This document shows, in pieces, positions 8,707-19,612 of a stretch of DNA of 64,000 nucleotides (positions are counted from its first letter, which is position 1; every line of letters begins with the position of its first letter). The notes beneath the pieces are model-generated. The model made no database searches. It was not told the origin of the DNA and was given only the letters and a program-made list of their open reading frames with translations. Origin of the DNA: Candidatus Heimdallarchaeota archaeon. Lineage in GTDB: Archaea > Asgardarchaeota > Heimdallarchaeia > Heimdallarchaeales > Kariarchaeaceae. The stretch spans positions 186,001 through 250,000 of the forward strand of contig JADCLS010000005.1 of NCBI GenBank assembly GCA_026702845.1. The letters are read 5' to 3'. The translations under genes were made by a program, and so were the position numbers.

Positions 8707-11250
8707 TTATTGATCATTTATTATTGAATTTCTTCTTCTTATAACGAATGATGTAATTAATAGGATAATAAAACTATTTACGATCAAAGGAGCATCACTA
8801 GTTTCATCACCATCGACATTAATATCCTCTGTATTTGGAGTACTGGTGGTAGGAGTACTTGTTACCACGCTGGAAGTAGTGGGTGGAGTGCTTGTTGTAA
8901 CAGGTCTGTCCTGATTATCCACCTCAACCTCCACAGATGTTGCTGATACTGATCCGACCTCACATTGAGCGACGACTGTAAATGTATAGGTTCCAGTCGT
9001 CAAGCCACCCACAAGTATTCTTACAGAGGATTCTTGGGTATCATTGTATCTTATAATATTATTTCCAGCAGAATCGCTAAAAAATAACGTATATTTGACA
9101 TCATGGCTAGTAGTATCCAATGCATCTTCCCAGGTGAAATCAATGGCAAAAACTCCAAATTCATCCCTATTAAAGAGAACCTGGGTAATTTCTGGTTCAC
9201 CGAGAAAATGATGGTTGCCATTGGGTTTAGTTATGGAATATGTAGTTAATGAAGTATTATAGGAAGATTTGAATTCATATGCTTCATCACAGATACCATT
9301 ATCATCACCATCACTACATTCTGTATTAAGATAACTCAAATCATGGAAATAGTTATTCGTGATGGAGGAATTATCATTGCATAGTATTTGAGGTAAAGCC
9401 AGGGTTTGATTGTAAAATCCATTATGAATATAATCATTATTTGCTAGTTGACAAGCTCCCTCAACATAGGATCCATATCCTGAGTTATTGTAGAAAGTAT
9501 TTTCTTGTATCAATAGATTAGACACATAGAAAGAGGAAAATCCATTATTCTTATCATATGGATCATAAAAATCGTAATCAAGAGCCAAGTTGGTGTTCAA
9601 AATCGCTTCTGGAATAAATCTGCCATTTGAATGAATGAAATTATTAGAAATCACCACATCTGATCCACTGGTAGCGTATACTCCATCATAAAAACTTGAT
9701 TGAATTGTATTGTTTGATACAAGTATATCATCAGATTCATCCAGATATACACCTTCAAAATTGGAATTTATCTCATTATCTGTAATGGTGATATTATCTG
9801 ATGAGACAACTGCAACTCCCTGACCACCATAATTCAAAGAATTTGAAACAACTGAGATTTGAGAACTGTGGTATATCCCAATGCCTTCTGTGTTAAAGAG
9901 AAGCATATTATTTGATAATTCTATATCTGAGCAATGAGAAAGAAAAATCCCAATTGATGCCTTTGCAATTGTATAATCAGATATCACAGCAGAAGAGACA
10001 TTAATCAAAATTATCTGACCATACTCCCTATCAACTAAGTTACCTGTGGTGTGGTTATAATATGCTATCTCCAATCCATTCACAGTATTATTGTCCAGAT
10101 CATGAATCCTGTGATACAGTAGAGAATTAACATAGTGAGTGATGAAGAAACCATTATTTACAAGATCATGGCCATATATTCTGGGATTGTCAGCACTGTC
10201 CAAATAAATACCATATTGATTATCATGAATATTATTATTATATGCTGAATTCTGAACACCATAGGATAATTGCAATCCCCTCTGATTCATATACATTTCA
10301 TTATTATAAGCAAATGTGTTTGTTCCAAATGACAATTTTATCCCACATTCGGTGTTTTCAAAAGCACTGTTACCAGATATAATGGATGCGTATGATCCTG
10401 ATTGTCGATCTACATGTATGCCTATCACATTTCTATGCACAATATTCTCAGTTATGTTATTACCACTTCCACCAGTTAGGAATATTCCATTATTATTGTC
10501 ATAAATATCATTGTTGCTGATATTTGCAAAAGCAGTTGAGCTCCCAATAATACCATAATTATTATCAAAGATGTTGTTATTGACTATATCATTTCCATCT
10601 CCACTTAATGTCAATCTTATTCCCTCATCTGAGTTTTCTATCTCATTATTGGTAACATAATTACCCTCTCTTGCTCGTTCCATATGCAATGCGGTTGAAG
10701 CACCTGTGAATACATTTTCTTGAATAATTGAATCTCCAGATCGGTGATGGTGAATACTCCAATAATCCTTGTGAAAATCATTTGATTCGATGATTACATC
10801 ATACGAATTGAGATTATAGATTCCGATGGTATTACTAATGAATGAATTTGATATAAAGGAATTATTTGCAGATACTTCCTGATAAACACCCCACTGATTA
10901 CTAGAAAAAACGTTATCAGAGATCTCAGCATGAGATACATTCTCTAAAAAGATTCCATACATACTGTTATTGAACACAGAATGTTGTATTTTCAAGAATA
11001 AGTCAGTATTTTTTAGGGTAAATAACATTTCCTCGCTTCCATGTAAATCAAGACCATCAATTATAATTGGATCATCAATAGAACCATTGCCAGGCCAAAG
11101 ATGTGATGAGGCAGTAGCTGTGAAATTAGCATTACCGTCGATATAAATAGTATTAGTTGATGATAATCCTATATTCTCTGAATGAGTAACAATCACTAAA
11201 GAAAACACAAGTGATAGGATAATAAAATAGATTTTTTTATTTGTATACAT
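8707..11250 (-). CDS. Parallel beta-helix surface protein (NosD/PbH1-like)
   Basis: 847 residues: signal peptide (FIILSLVFSLVIVTHS), then residues about 60-650 made of short repeats of the type I-x-x-N-x-F/I-x-x-N-x-x-G-I, the rungs of a right-handed parallel beta-helix as in NosD/PbH1 proteins. A Fn3-like domain follows (about 700-785, ending TYTFTVVAQCEVG), then a Thr/Ser/Pro stalk with repeated TSTP, a membrane helix and RRRNS at the C-terminus. It is a cell-surface protein, probably binding or processing polysaccharide, although no catalytic residues can be pointed out. Confidence 0.75.
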   Translation of the reverse strand: MYTNKKIYFIILSLVFSLVIVTHSENIGLSSTNTIYIDGNANFTATASSHLWPGNGSIDDPIIIDGLDLHGSEEMLFTLKNTDLFLKIQHSVFNNSMYGIFLENVSHAEISDNVFSSNQWGVYQEVSANNSFISNSFISNTIGIYNLNSYDVIIESNDFHKDYWSIHHHRSGDSIIQENVFTGASTALHMERAREGNYVTNNEIENSDEGIRLTLSGDGNDIVNNNIFDNNYGIIGSSTAFANISNNDIYDNNNGIFLTGGSGNNITENIVHRNVIGIHVDRQSGSYASIISGNSAFENTECGIKLSFGTNTFAYNNEMYMNQRGLQLSYGVQNSAYNNNIHDNQYGIYLDSADNPRIYGHDLVNNGFFITHYVNSLLYHRIHDLDNNTVNGLEIAYYNHTTGNLVDREYGQIILINVSSAVISDYTIAKASIGIFLSHCSDIELSNNMLLFNTEGIGIYHSSQISVVSNSLNYGGQGVAVVSSDNITITDNEINSNFEGVYLDESDDILVSNNTIQSSFYDGVYATSGSDVVISNNFIHSNGRFIPEAILNTNLALDYDFYDPYDKNNGFSSFYVSNLLIQENTFYNNSGYGSYVEGACQLANNDYIHNGFYNQTLALPQILCNDNSSITNNYFHDLSYLNTECSDGDDNGICDEAYEFKSSYNTSLTTYSITKPNGNHHFLGEPEITQVLFNRDEFGVFAIDFTWEDALDTTSHDVKYTLFFSDSAGNNIIRYNDTQESSVRILVGGLTTGTYTFTVVAQCEVGSVSATSVEVEVDNQDRPVTTSTPPTTSSVVTSTPTTSTPNTEDINVDGDETSDAPLIVNSFIILLITSFVIRRRNSIINDQ

Positions 11251-11565
11251 AATATGCGTCTCAATTTAGGTGTACTCATTTACTTAAAAGTATTTTCAGA
11301 ATTTGGATTTCATAAAGGAAGAACACATTCATCAAATATATCATAACACAAATCATTACGTCATATTTATTATTAAAAAATTAGTAAAATCAGAAAGAAG
11401 TATTGAAAAGAAAAGAAATTCAGTGACACCAGGATAATTCCTGCTCTACGGTTCCAATACCTTCGAATAAGGGTTCTAGCTGGATAGGTAATAAAACTTT
11501 ACCTTTTCATCTATCAATACATATCTACCACCATACGATTTTAAAGATTGAAAAATTCGGGGTCC

Positions 11566-12633
11566 ATGAACGTCAAATTATTGCTCATAGTCTTATTGTT
11601 TGCAGGAACAATACCAGTGGCACAATCAGTAGAAACTGATCAATCAATCACCATGGCTATATCAACCTCTGCAGCTTATCTACACACTTCAGGTACAGAA
11701 TTGAAATGGATTGGAATAGTGACTGTATCAACAGAGGTCTACCTTACAAATATCGATTTCCCTGATCTGAATGGTGATTGGTACACCGATTATTTGATAC
11801 CATCCAATGGAATATTATTAGCAGGTGATAATATTGTGCAATTCATCTTCATATCGGATTCCGTTATCACCGAGGGTGTGTATACCTTCACCCTTACGGT
11901 AACAAATTGTCAAGCAGAATCAAGTGCCTCGAAGGATGTATATTTCAGTGAATCTGCCTTTGATCTACCTGATTCTAATCGAGAAGATGGAGATGAATGC
12001 ACCCCAACACTTGGTGATTTCACCCTGCATTACTCAAGTGAGTTGATCCCTGGTAATTACACTTGGATGGTAAGGGAGGCAAAGATGGATGGTGAGATGA
12101 TCACAGATCCAGAGAGTGAATTCTACAAGGGAATGGAGATCAAGATGGTTCTAAAAGATGCAATTGATGGATTGTCAGCAGATAATATCTTCATGTGGGA
12201 GTATAATCTACCCGCATCTGATCAACTTGGAGACCATGTGATGGTATACATTGATGACGAACCAGGACAGATAGAGTATCTCGAGTTATTACTATTTGGA
12301 ACGACTATGGTACTTGAAAATGGCACCTCTATCAACGTATTTCATTTCATGCAAACTCTTGACATCGATATGGAATTTACAGGAGATTATGTCAACATAA
12401 CCAGTGAGTATGGGGAATTTTATCACATCAATTACAAGACAGGATTGGTTCATCAATTTATCTACGATGATGGAGATGAGGCCCTGATCTATGAATTGGT
12501 AGATGCACCAATCAAACTTGATGCGAGTAAGCAGGCCGATCAGCAAATCTTAGATTTTCCAATACTAGGTCAACTGGCCCTTGGTGTGATCATTTTATTG
12601 AGAAGAAAGAAAAAATGCACAGCATGGTTTTAG
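11566..12633 (+). CDS. Secreted, membrane-anchored surface protein
   Basis: 355 residues from the ATG at 11566 (an upstream TTG at 11548 would add six residues). Signal peptide VKLLLIVLLFAGTIPVAQS, a first beta-sandwich-like domain (about 25-135, ending TFTLTVTNC), a second alpha/beta domain (about 150-325), and a C-terminal hydrophobic helix followed by RRKKK. No stalk. Domain families not recognised; a surface location is inferred from the topology. Confidence 0.65.
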   Translation: MNVKLLLIVLLFAGTIPVAQSVETDQSITMAISTSAAYLHTSGTELKWIGIVTVSTEVYLTNIDFPDLNGDWYTDYLIPSNGILLAGDNIVQFIFISDSVITEGVYTFTLTVTNCQAESSASKDVYFSESAFDLPDSNREDGDECTPTLGDFTLHYSSELIPGNYTWMVREAKMDGEMITDPESEFYKGMEIKMVLKDAIDGLSADNIFMWEYNLPASDQLGDHVMVYIDDEPGQIEYLELLLFGTTMVLENGTSINVFHFMQTLDIDMEFTGDYVNITSEYGEFYHINYKTGLVHQFIYDDGDEALIYELVDAPIKLDASKQADQQILDFPILGQLALGVIILLRRKKKCTAWF

Positions 12634-12844
12634 CCCATGATCCCGATTATCACCAATTCTGTTATCCAGAGAGTTCCTAATTGAAAACCGAGAGACTCAA
12701 GAAGAGCCTCATGCAACAGCTGCTGACCCAAGGTATTCTGGGGATGCATCTGGGAAGATTTTATTAGAGACAGGATTAAATCTTGATTAAGAATTGATCA
12801 TGTAGAATTAATAAATCTTAGAAGAATGTAAAAAAACTACTTGC

Positions 12845-14785
12845 GTATGTAGTCAATGAGACGGAGAATATGGTACTATTGTTGTAGGTGATGTCATAGA
12901 GTTTCAATCCTAATGCTAGGATTATCGTCAATGAGACTTGGGTACTACTTCTTTAAGTATAGAATATGAATATGGTTTCAATCCTAATGCTAGGAATATA
13001 GTCAATGAGACCTAATTATGATAATTGGTACGCTGGACAGCCTACATGGGTTTCAATCCTAATGCTAGGAATATAGTCAATGAGACTGGTTTCATATTCA
13101 AATAATCCAAATACTCGTGATGTTGTTTCAATCCTAATGCTAGGAATATAGTCAATGAGACCGGTGTAGATTCTCGAAGTGTATTTTCGAGTTGGTCCGT
13201 TTCAATCCTAATGCTAGGAATATAGTCAATGAGACTTCACCATTTCGATTAATTGATCCATAGTCACCCAAAAGTTTCAATCCTAATGCTAGGAATATAG
13301 TCAATGAGACCAATAGACTATTCGTAGAACCCTTTATTTATATACAGTTTCAATCCTAATGCTAGGAATATAGTCAATGAGACCACATATTTCTTTCCGA
13401 CCTGAATAATTTCATTATGGTTTCAATCCTAATGCTAGGAATATAGTCAATGAGACGAGAAGTTCCTAATGTCCACAAAATTACGGGTTTATCGTTTCAA
13501 TCCTAATGCTAGGAATATAGTCAATGAGACTCTGGAAACATGACGTACCAGAGTTTTTTCTGGATGAGTTTCAATCCTAATGCTAGGAATATAGTCAATG
13601 AGACACCTTTGCTAAGTGTGGAAAGTGTGCTGTTTGTATTGTTTCAATCCTAATGCTAGGAATATAGTCAATGAGACTTATCTATTGCAATAATAAAGTA
13701 ATTGTCTGTTTCGGGTTTCAATCCTAATGCTAGGAATATAGTCAATGAGACTTAGCGAACGAAGAAGCGTATCTAGCACGTAATTGGGTGTTTCAATCCT
13801 AATGCTAGGAATATAGTCAATGAGACATGACGCGTATGCTACATGGACACCTGATGAGTATAAGTTTCAATCCTAATGCTAGGAATATAGTCAATGAGAC
13901 TTTACTTCTGCAACTATTGTCCTTGAAGTTAAAATCAAGTTTCAATCCTAATGCTAGGAATATAGTCAATGAGACTTCTTACATTTAACTACTTTATGAG
14001 GTTTATAATTAGTGTTTCAATCCTAATGCTAGGAATATAGTCAATGAGACTGCTGCAGGAACTGGAAGGCCACTTGAGAGTTGGAAGTTTCAATCCTAAT
14101 GCTAGGAATATAGTCAATGAGACATAAGTTTTGATACTGTTGCTAAGAAAGTTACATATGTTTCAATCCTAATGCTAGGAATATAGTCAATGAGACCTAT
14201 GTTCTATCTCTTTACGAGATTGCTCCCAGGCATAGTTTCAATCCTAATGCTAGGAATATAGTCAATGAGACTCCATAGTGATTCAATATTTGTATACATA
14301 TTCTTAAGTTTCAATCCTAATGCTAGGAATATAGTCAATGAGACATAACAGGTTCTTATAGACTCCAATGGAATTTGGTCAGGTTTCAATCCTAATGCTA
14401 GGAATATAGTCAATGAGACTACACTCCAAACGAATGTTAGAGGGATTGATAACACGTTTCAATCCTAATGCTAGGAATATAGTCAATGAGACTGAGTAAT
14501 TCCCTGTTAACTCTATCAAAATCATAAAGGTTTCAATCCTAATGCTAGGAATATAGTCAATGAGACTGCATGGAGCAAATACGCATATAATGATACTTAC
14601 TAGTTTCAATCCTAATGCTAGGAATATAGTCAATGAGACGGGCAGGGGGAAACACGAACTCAAAAATACCATTTGGTTTCAATCCTAATGCTAGGAATAT
14701 AGTCAATGAGACCAAATTGGAGGTAGAGGAAATAGTATGATTTGTGATGTTTCAATCCTAATGCTAGGAATATAGTCAATGAGAC
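12845..14785 (-). CRISPR. CRISPR array 1, 26 full repeats plus a remnant
   Basis: 37-bp repeats (plus-strand view starts GTTTCAATCCTAATGCTAGG and ends AGTCAATGAGAC) at about 74-bp intervals from 12901 to 14785, with spacers of 36-38 bp. I count 26 full repeats. The repeat at 12901 differs (GGATTATCG for GGAATATAG), and a 5'-truncated remnant ending tagtcaatgagac lies at 12845-12862. Decay at the left end marks it as the old, leader-distal end. The leader is on the right, so transcription runs leftwards and each repeat ends ATTGAAAC in the RNA, the usual type I 5' handle. Confidence 0.98.
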
Positions 14786-14875
14786 TGTTATATGATTCTA
14801 TTAAATTTATTGAATATAAACATTTTTGGAAAAATTGAATTGCGCGATCAAAGATTCGGATTTATTGATTTTCGG
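14786..14875 (-). promoter_or_regulatory. Leader and promoter of CRISPR array 1
   Basis: The first ~85 bp beyond the last repeat match the flank of array 2. Shared blocks include TATGATTC, AATATAAAC (14813-14821), TTTGGAAAAA, TTGCGCGAT and AAAGATTCGGATT. On the transcribed strand AATATAAAC reads GTTTATATT, a TATA box 28 nt from the repeat, which would place the transcription start at the first repeat base. Confidence 0.85.
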
Positions 14876-15301
14876 GTTATAACTATGAAATTTTAAAAGT
14901 TGTCCAATTAGTTATATGAATATTCTTTATGGCCTAAGCTCAATTCTGATATATCAAAACATAAGGAATATTTGCAGCAAAAAAAATCAAACTATAGTTC
15001 TTAAAAAGATATTATTGCTTTTGAACAATTAATTCTATTATACAAATACATTAAAAATATAGATGTGAATTATGATTTCTTTAATTTTTTAGAACTGGTC
15101 AATAGTATTTAGAAATTTCATACAGGGGGTTCTATTAAGGACTATATTACATATGTATTCTCTCAAAGAAATATGTTGATATCTACAATGATTAGGACAA
15201 GTTAAAAACATAGAAGGAGCATATGAATACATCAAGAATATTTTCCCCAATTAATAAAACCTGAACAATGATGAGGAGAAATTGGTATTTTCACAATTAT
15301 T
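14876..15301. other. Intergenic region between leader 1 and cas3
   Basis: AT-rich, about 425 bp, without a convincing gene. A strong-looking GAAGGAG followed by ATG at 15221 opens only 13 codons. Nothing else supported. Confidence 0.5.
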
Positions 15302-17851
15302 TTATTTCTTTTTGGAAATAATATCATCTACATTCCGTATTAGTCCAAGTTCCATTGAATATGAGTAGTACTTCTCCAAAATTGCAGGTATAGTTTGATC
15401 CTGAGTATTAAGCTCTTTTATTCCTACTCGTAAAGGGATTATGAGATCATTTGCTTTAAGAATTGATTGGCGTTTCTTTTTGATAAACAGCTCTCTATCC
15501 TCTCTCAATATCACATCCTTGGTAGCTTGATCCTCTATAACATCATCAATCCAGTATCGATAGGAACCGGGGAGTTGATTTTTTCTAAATTTTCGTATTC
15601 TGGGATGGTTCACTGCAGTTTCAAATCGCTTTTTCTGTGCATCATTCCAGGGAAATCTCTCATATACCTTATCTATTAGGCCAACAAGCTCATGTTCTGA
15701 AAATTTTTTCTCTTTTAACTGCTGCAGAAGGTATATGGAATACTGGGTTTGTTCTTCATTATAGATCAGGTGAGAATATCCAGCAGGTTTCGTAATCATG
15801 ACATTCGCATATATAATCTCTCTTTTACCTTTTCTGTTTACTCTTCCTAGTCTCTGTACTAAGGCATCAAGAGGAGCACCCTCAAAAATTCCAAATGAAA
15901 GATCTATATCTAGACTAACCTCAACCACTTGTGTTGCAACTACTATTTTTTGTCTACTATCTGAAATTGTGGAAATCAATTCTTCTTTTGTTTTCCTATC
16001 TCCCAGTTTAAATCTCGAGTGGAAGAGTATAATCTGATCATCATCCAAATCTGTTAGTTGAGATTTTAACCATGCGTACACATTCTGAGCTACTCTAACC
16101 GTATTGCAGATAATCAATGTGCTCTCCTCCTTACTTATTCTACTCAATATTTGATCTTCCTGAATTAACTGCAATATATCTGTTTCGACCACTTTAACGA
16201 TGTGTCTGTATTTGTTCAATTCCTTTGCATCTTGAACATCTTTTGGATCAAGATTTACAAGAGGAATATCTCCTATGTACGTCTTTATAAGTTCAATAAC
16301 AAAACTTGGAAATGAAGCAGACATGAAAAAGATTCTTGAATTGAATTCATCTATCAATAATTTGGACATTCCGATGATTAAACCTGTCAATAAAGGATTA
16401 TAGGCATGAATTTCATCAAATATAATTAGCGATTCCCTCAAGTCTCTAATGTCAACCTCCCAACCTCTTCCTTGAAGAATAGCCTTTAATAGTTGATGTG
16501 GAGTACTTACCTTGATTGGAAAATAAAGTTCTCTTGAAAGTCTCACTATAGAGTGTACCATTTGAACGTGCTTTACAGGCAATTTAGATCTATCTGAATC
16601 AAAAAGAAGATCACTGAATTTTTCATAGTCAATTGACTTGACATGCAGAGCCTCCCAACCATCATCTTGTTCTAAACTTGAATTTATGTTAGAGTATTCT
16701 GCATCTGAGATTAGGGAGTATAAAGAAGAAGAGGCTCGAGAGTGTTGAAGTGATACTAGTTGACCAGGTCTGACTTGAAACCAATTATTAAGTCTTGAAT
16801 ACATAGCATTCAGACTAGCTTGATAAGGTAAGCAATAATATAATTTTGCCAAATATGAATCTCTGAGTTGATTATGTTGTGCCCAATACTCCGCAGCTTC
16901 TGTTTTACCTGATCCTGTTGGTGCTCTTAACATTAAGGTTCCCTCCCTACCACACGCCTTCTGGAATTTTTTCATTTTAATCTTTGGAGAGTGAAAAATA
17001 GGGTATTCTGATAATTTAGGCGTACTCGGTACAAAAAACGTTTCTCCTGATGATAAATGATCTCCAACTGTAACCAGTGCACGAATTATGCTTATTTGTT
17101 CGATTTCATTCTCTGAATATTGGCTTCTAAATTCCATGGAATCAATATATCCCTCTTTATACCCACTAAGATTAAATTTATCAAATTCTGAAATGATCCT
17201 CCCTGATGCCTTTGAAAATTCAGGAATTTCTAACTTGTGGGGAATACAGTTGCCTAGTAATTGACTAGCCCATTTGTCCTTCTTGATTATATCGACCATC
17301 TCCTCCCAATGTTTCTGTAAATGTTCACGATTTACTACCAATTCTTGATACATAGTTTTGAAATGAGCTTGGCCAAACCACTGATTTGAAGGAATGGTTT
17401 TCGGATAACTTCTGACCCTTCCATCAGTATAAGCTTTATGATGGGCTAGAATTGCAATGAGAACTGATGAGAACATAAGTTGATGCTCTTCCCAAAATGG
17501 TAACTTAGAGAAGTTTAAGAGTAATATTGCTACTGATAAGATTTCATGTCTATTACCTCCATCTTTGGGTGGCCAGTATTTGACATCAGGATCTCGTAAC
17601 ATTTGTTGGAATCCTGATGCTGCTTTGCCTAAATCATGTGTTAATCCACCAATAAACACTGTAATTTGAATATTTTCCTTAACTTGACTAGGAATCGAAC
17701 TATGAAGGGTTAGTGTTAAACACATCCTTGCTGAATCGACAAGGTGATTAGTCAAAGTGACAAATTTGCAACCATATGATTTTGCAAGTAATGGGTATTG
17801 AGAAGTAGTCGGTTCAGCATGTGAAAATTCAGGTAGGTCAAAATTAAACAC
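15302..17851 (-). CDS. cas3: Cas3 nuclease-helicase
   Basis: 849 residues, the usual length for a fused HD-helicase Cas3. The HD nuclease domain has H36, the THDLGK pair (H72/D73), H102 and AHHK (137/138). The SF2 helicase has Walker A APTGSGKTEAA (about 310-320), DEIH in LIIFDEIHAY (about 480), MSAS, and the arginine-rich motif VI LVQRLGRVNRKGK. Cas3 is recruited by Cascade and unwinds and degrades the target strand. It starts at a GTG seven nt after AGGTG, overlapping the cas5 end region by operon spacing of two bases. Last gene of the interference operon. Confidence 0.95.
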   Translation of the reverse strand: MFNFDLPEFSHAEPTTSQYPLLAKSYGCKFVTLTNHLVDSARMCLTLTLHSSIPSQVKENIQITVFIGGLTHDLGKAASGFQQMLRDPDVKYWPPKDGGNRHEILSVAILLLNFSKLPFWEEHQLMFSSVLIAILAHHKAYTDGRVRSYPKTIPSNQWFGQAHFKTMYQELVVNREHLQKHWEEMVDIIKKDKWASQLLGNCIPHKLEIPEFSKASGRIISEFDKFNLSGYKEGYIDSMEFRSQYSENEIEQISIIRALVTVGDHLSSGETFFVPSTPKLSEYPIFHSPKIKMKKFQKACGREGTLMLRAPTGSGKTEAAEYWAQHNQLRDSYLAKLYYCLPYQASLNAMYSRLNNWFQVRPGQLVSLQHSRASSSLYSLISDAEYSNINSSLEQDDGWEALHVKSIDYEKFSDLLFDSDRSKLPVKHVQMVHSIVRLSRELYFPIKVSTPHQLLKAILQGRGWEVDIRDLRESLIIFDEIHAYNPLLTGLIIGMSKLLIDEFNSRIFFMSASFPSFVIELIKTYIGDIPLVNLDPKDVQDAKELNKYRHIVKVVETDILQLIQEDQILSRISKEESTLIICNTVRVAQNVYAWLKSQLTDLDDDQIILFHSRFKLGDRKTKEELISTISDSRQKIVVATQVVEVSLDIDLSFGIFEGAPLDALVQRLGRVNRKGKREIIYANVMITKPAGYSHLIYNEEQTQYSIYLLQQLKEKKFSEHELVGLIDKVYERFPWNDAQKKRFETAVNHPRIRKFRKNQLPGSYRYWIDDVIEDQATKDVILREDRELFIKKKRQSILKANDLIIPLRVGIKELNTQDQTIPAILEKYYSYSMELGLIRNVDDIISKKK

Positions 17852-17853
17852 CG

Positions 17854-18519
17854 TTATTCACCTAATTCATGCAAATAAAATTCCTTACTACTGTCTTTGA
17901 TTTGATATAACTTTGGAAAAGAGATTTTCTGTGGATATCCTGGAAGTGCAAGAAAAGTCTTCACCTTCTTCGGCTTTCTTACTAAACCTTCTTTATAATC
18001 AAAATACTCAGGCAAATTGTAAAATAAACCATTACAGGGGATTGGTTTTCCTAACTCAACGGGGAGAAGAGTACCTGAAAGAGTTCCATGATCTACTTTA
18101 CTCACCTCAATTAGTTTTACTTCTGCTATTGAAGCTATATCCTGTGATCTACCTAGGCTTAAGGCATGAGCAGGATAATCTAGTATATCAAAAAATGATG
18201 TATTAGATAGATATAGTTCTAGTTCAGGATGAATATGAAATTCCCTGCGTCTAATATTAGTTGCATCATATGTATAGCCACCAGAGGAACTTCGTTTATA
18301 TCGATGAAATTTTTCCAAATCCTTGCCTGATGCTTTGAAATGATATGAGAATCCAATTCCAGTTTCCTTGGGAGATACTAGTCTATCAGCAGCTGCAGAC
18401 AATATGCCCAGAATAGTCGCATAACTTGGGGTGGGTAGAGATAACTGGTCACCATCAACAAAGCTAGGAACACGAAAAGATGCGGAAATACCTACAAGCT
18501 TTGCATAAACCATTTCCAC
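17854..18519 (-). CDS. cas5: Cas5 (Cascade subunit)
   Basis: 221 residues. The N-terminal strand and Gly-rich turn (KLVGISASFRVP) and the PTPSYATILGILSAAA helix are typical of Cas5t/Cas5b, which holds the 5' handle of the crRNA in the Cascade complex. The GTG at 18519 lies seven nt after AGGTG, the spacing used by its neighbours; a TTG at 18522 and an ATG at 18513 are alternatives. Placed between cas7 and cas3 in one operon. Confidence 0.88.
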   Translation of the reverse strand: MEMVYAKLVGISASFRVPSFVDGDQLSLPTPSYATILGILSAAADRLVSPKETGIGFSYHFKASGKDLEKFHRYKRSSSGGYTYDATNIRRREFHIHPELELYLSNTSFFDILDYPAHALSLGRSQDIASIAEVKLIEVSKVDHGTLSGTLLPVELGKPIPCNGLFYNLPEYFDYKEGLVRKPKKVKTFLALPGYPQKISFPKLYQIKDSSKEFYLHELGE

Positions 18520-18529
18520 CAATAATCAC

Positions 18530-19612
18530 CTAGTTCAGATTCTGTGCAAATTGCTCTGCAACGGAAATCGGAGTGCCAAAAATTATTTCTATTCCATCGA
18601 CCTCCAATTCTCGTAACTCCATTTCATTTATTAAATACCCCGAACGTAACCCAATATAAACAGGTGTCACAAATTTCTCATTGTAGTCAGATAAAATCTC
18701 TTTTAATGCCTGGATATGCATTGCAGGTTTACCTTCATGATTATAAAGTATATTGTCAAAGAGCATGAGTGGGCTATTCAATCCTGCACAAATCAGTATT
18801 TTAGGTGCAGTTGGTGCAGCAAACTGGGATAATTTTGATCCTCCACTCAATTCAGAAATTGCAGTAATCAAATCTGAAGTATATTTATTCTGATATTTAT
18901 GTAAATTTTTTCTAGCATATATTTTTCCTTTATACAGGGGATGATCATGCTCATCAAATTCCGATACATTATTTTCCAGAATATAAGGATCTATTTCTAA
19001 ACTTGATTTTCCTGATTGATCAAATACACCAACCCTGTAGAGCTCCAAGCCAAAAATCGCTTGTAATTCTCCGCTGTAGAATTGTGTGGTATAAGGGAGA
19101 GGCGTATCATCTTTCAAATGTACAAAACCTTCATCCTCAGATATATGAATTAGATCTGGAATACCTGAGAGAAGTGATGACTTAAATGGACTGGTTCTCA
19201 CCAATTGAGTATCAGGTAACCTATCTCGACGGAGTTTCTCATCAACAGTATCAGAGCCAGAACCTTTGGCAAACATATACCCAAAGAAATCATCCTCAGG
19301 ATAGGTTAGTGGGTTAAGTTGGCCAGCTATTTTGGCAGTATTACCATTTTTATTCCAACCAATTGCCTCAAGCTCACTGGCAGGCCAATTTCTAACTTCT
19401 ACAAGGGTATTTCTCAACCAACGTCTCCATGCTTGAGACGATACATAAGGTATTTTCTTGTTCTTCCAAAGGTATTTCACAATGGATTTGTTCTTATCCT
19501 CACCTGATCCCAGGCCTGCACCATTGAGAAATGCACCATCTGCGGATACAATAATTGTACCTGCTATGTAATTTACTTTACGATTTGATATAGATTTGAT
19601 ATAATTTGTCAT
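18530..19612 (-). CDS. cas7: Cas7, first of two (Cst2/DevR family)
   Basis: 360 residues. ADGAFLNGAGLGSGEDKNKS followed by KKIPYVSSQAWRRWLRNTL is the N-terminal signature of the DevR/Cst2 branch of Cas7. Later parts have a Gly-rich region and HLKDDTPLPYTTQFYSGEL, a segment repeated in the second Cas7. Cas7 forms the helical backbone of Cascade along the crRNA spacer. It starts with ATG seven nt after GGAGG and overlaps the end of cas8 by four bases. Confidence 0.92.
   Translation of the reverse strand: MTNYIKSISNRKVNYIAGTIIVSADGAFLNGAGLGSGEDKNKSIVKYLWKNKKIPYVSSQAWRRWLRNTLVEVRNWPASELEAIGWNKNGNTAKIAGQLNPLTYPEDDFFGYMFAKGSGSDTVDEKLRRDRLPDTQLVRTSPFKSSLLSGIPDLIHISEDEGFVHLKDDTPLPYTTQFYSGELQAIFGLELYRVGVFDQSGKSSLEIDPYILENNVSEFDEHDHPLYKGKIYARKNLHKYQNKYTSDLITAISELSGGSKLSQFAAPTAPKILICAGLNSPLMLFDNILYNHEGKPAMHIQALKEILSDYNEKFVTPVYIGLRSGYLINEMELRELEVDGIEIIFGTPISVAEQFAQNLN

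Noticed and set aside
12634..12840. Open stretch after the surface-protein gene
   Set aside because: A coding-like frame exists, but it has no start and no recognisable family; probably trailer sequence of array 1.
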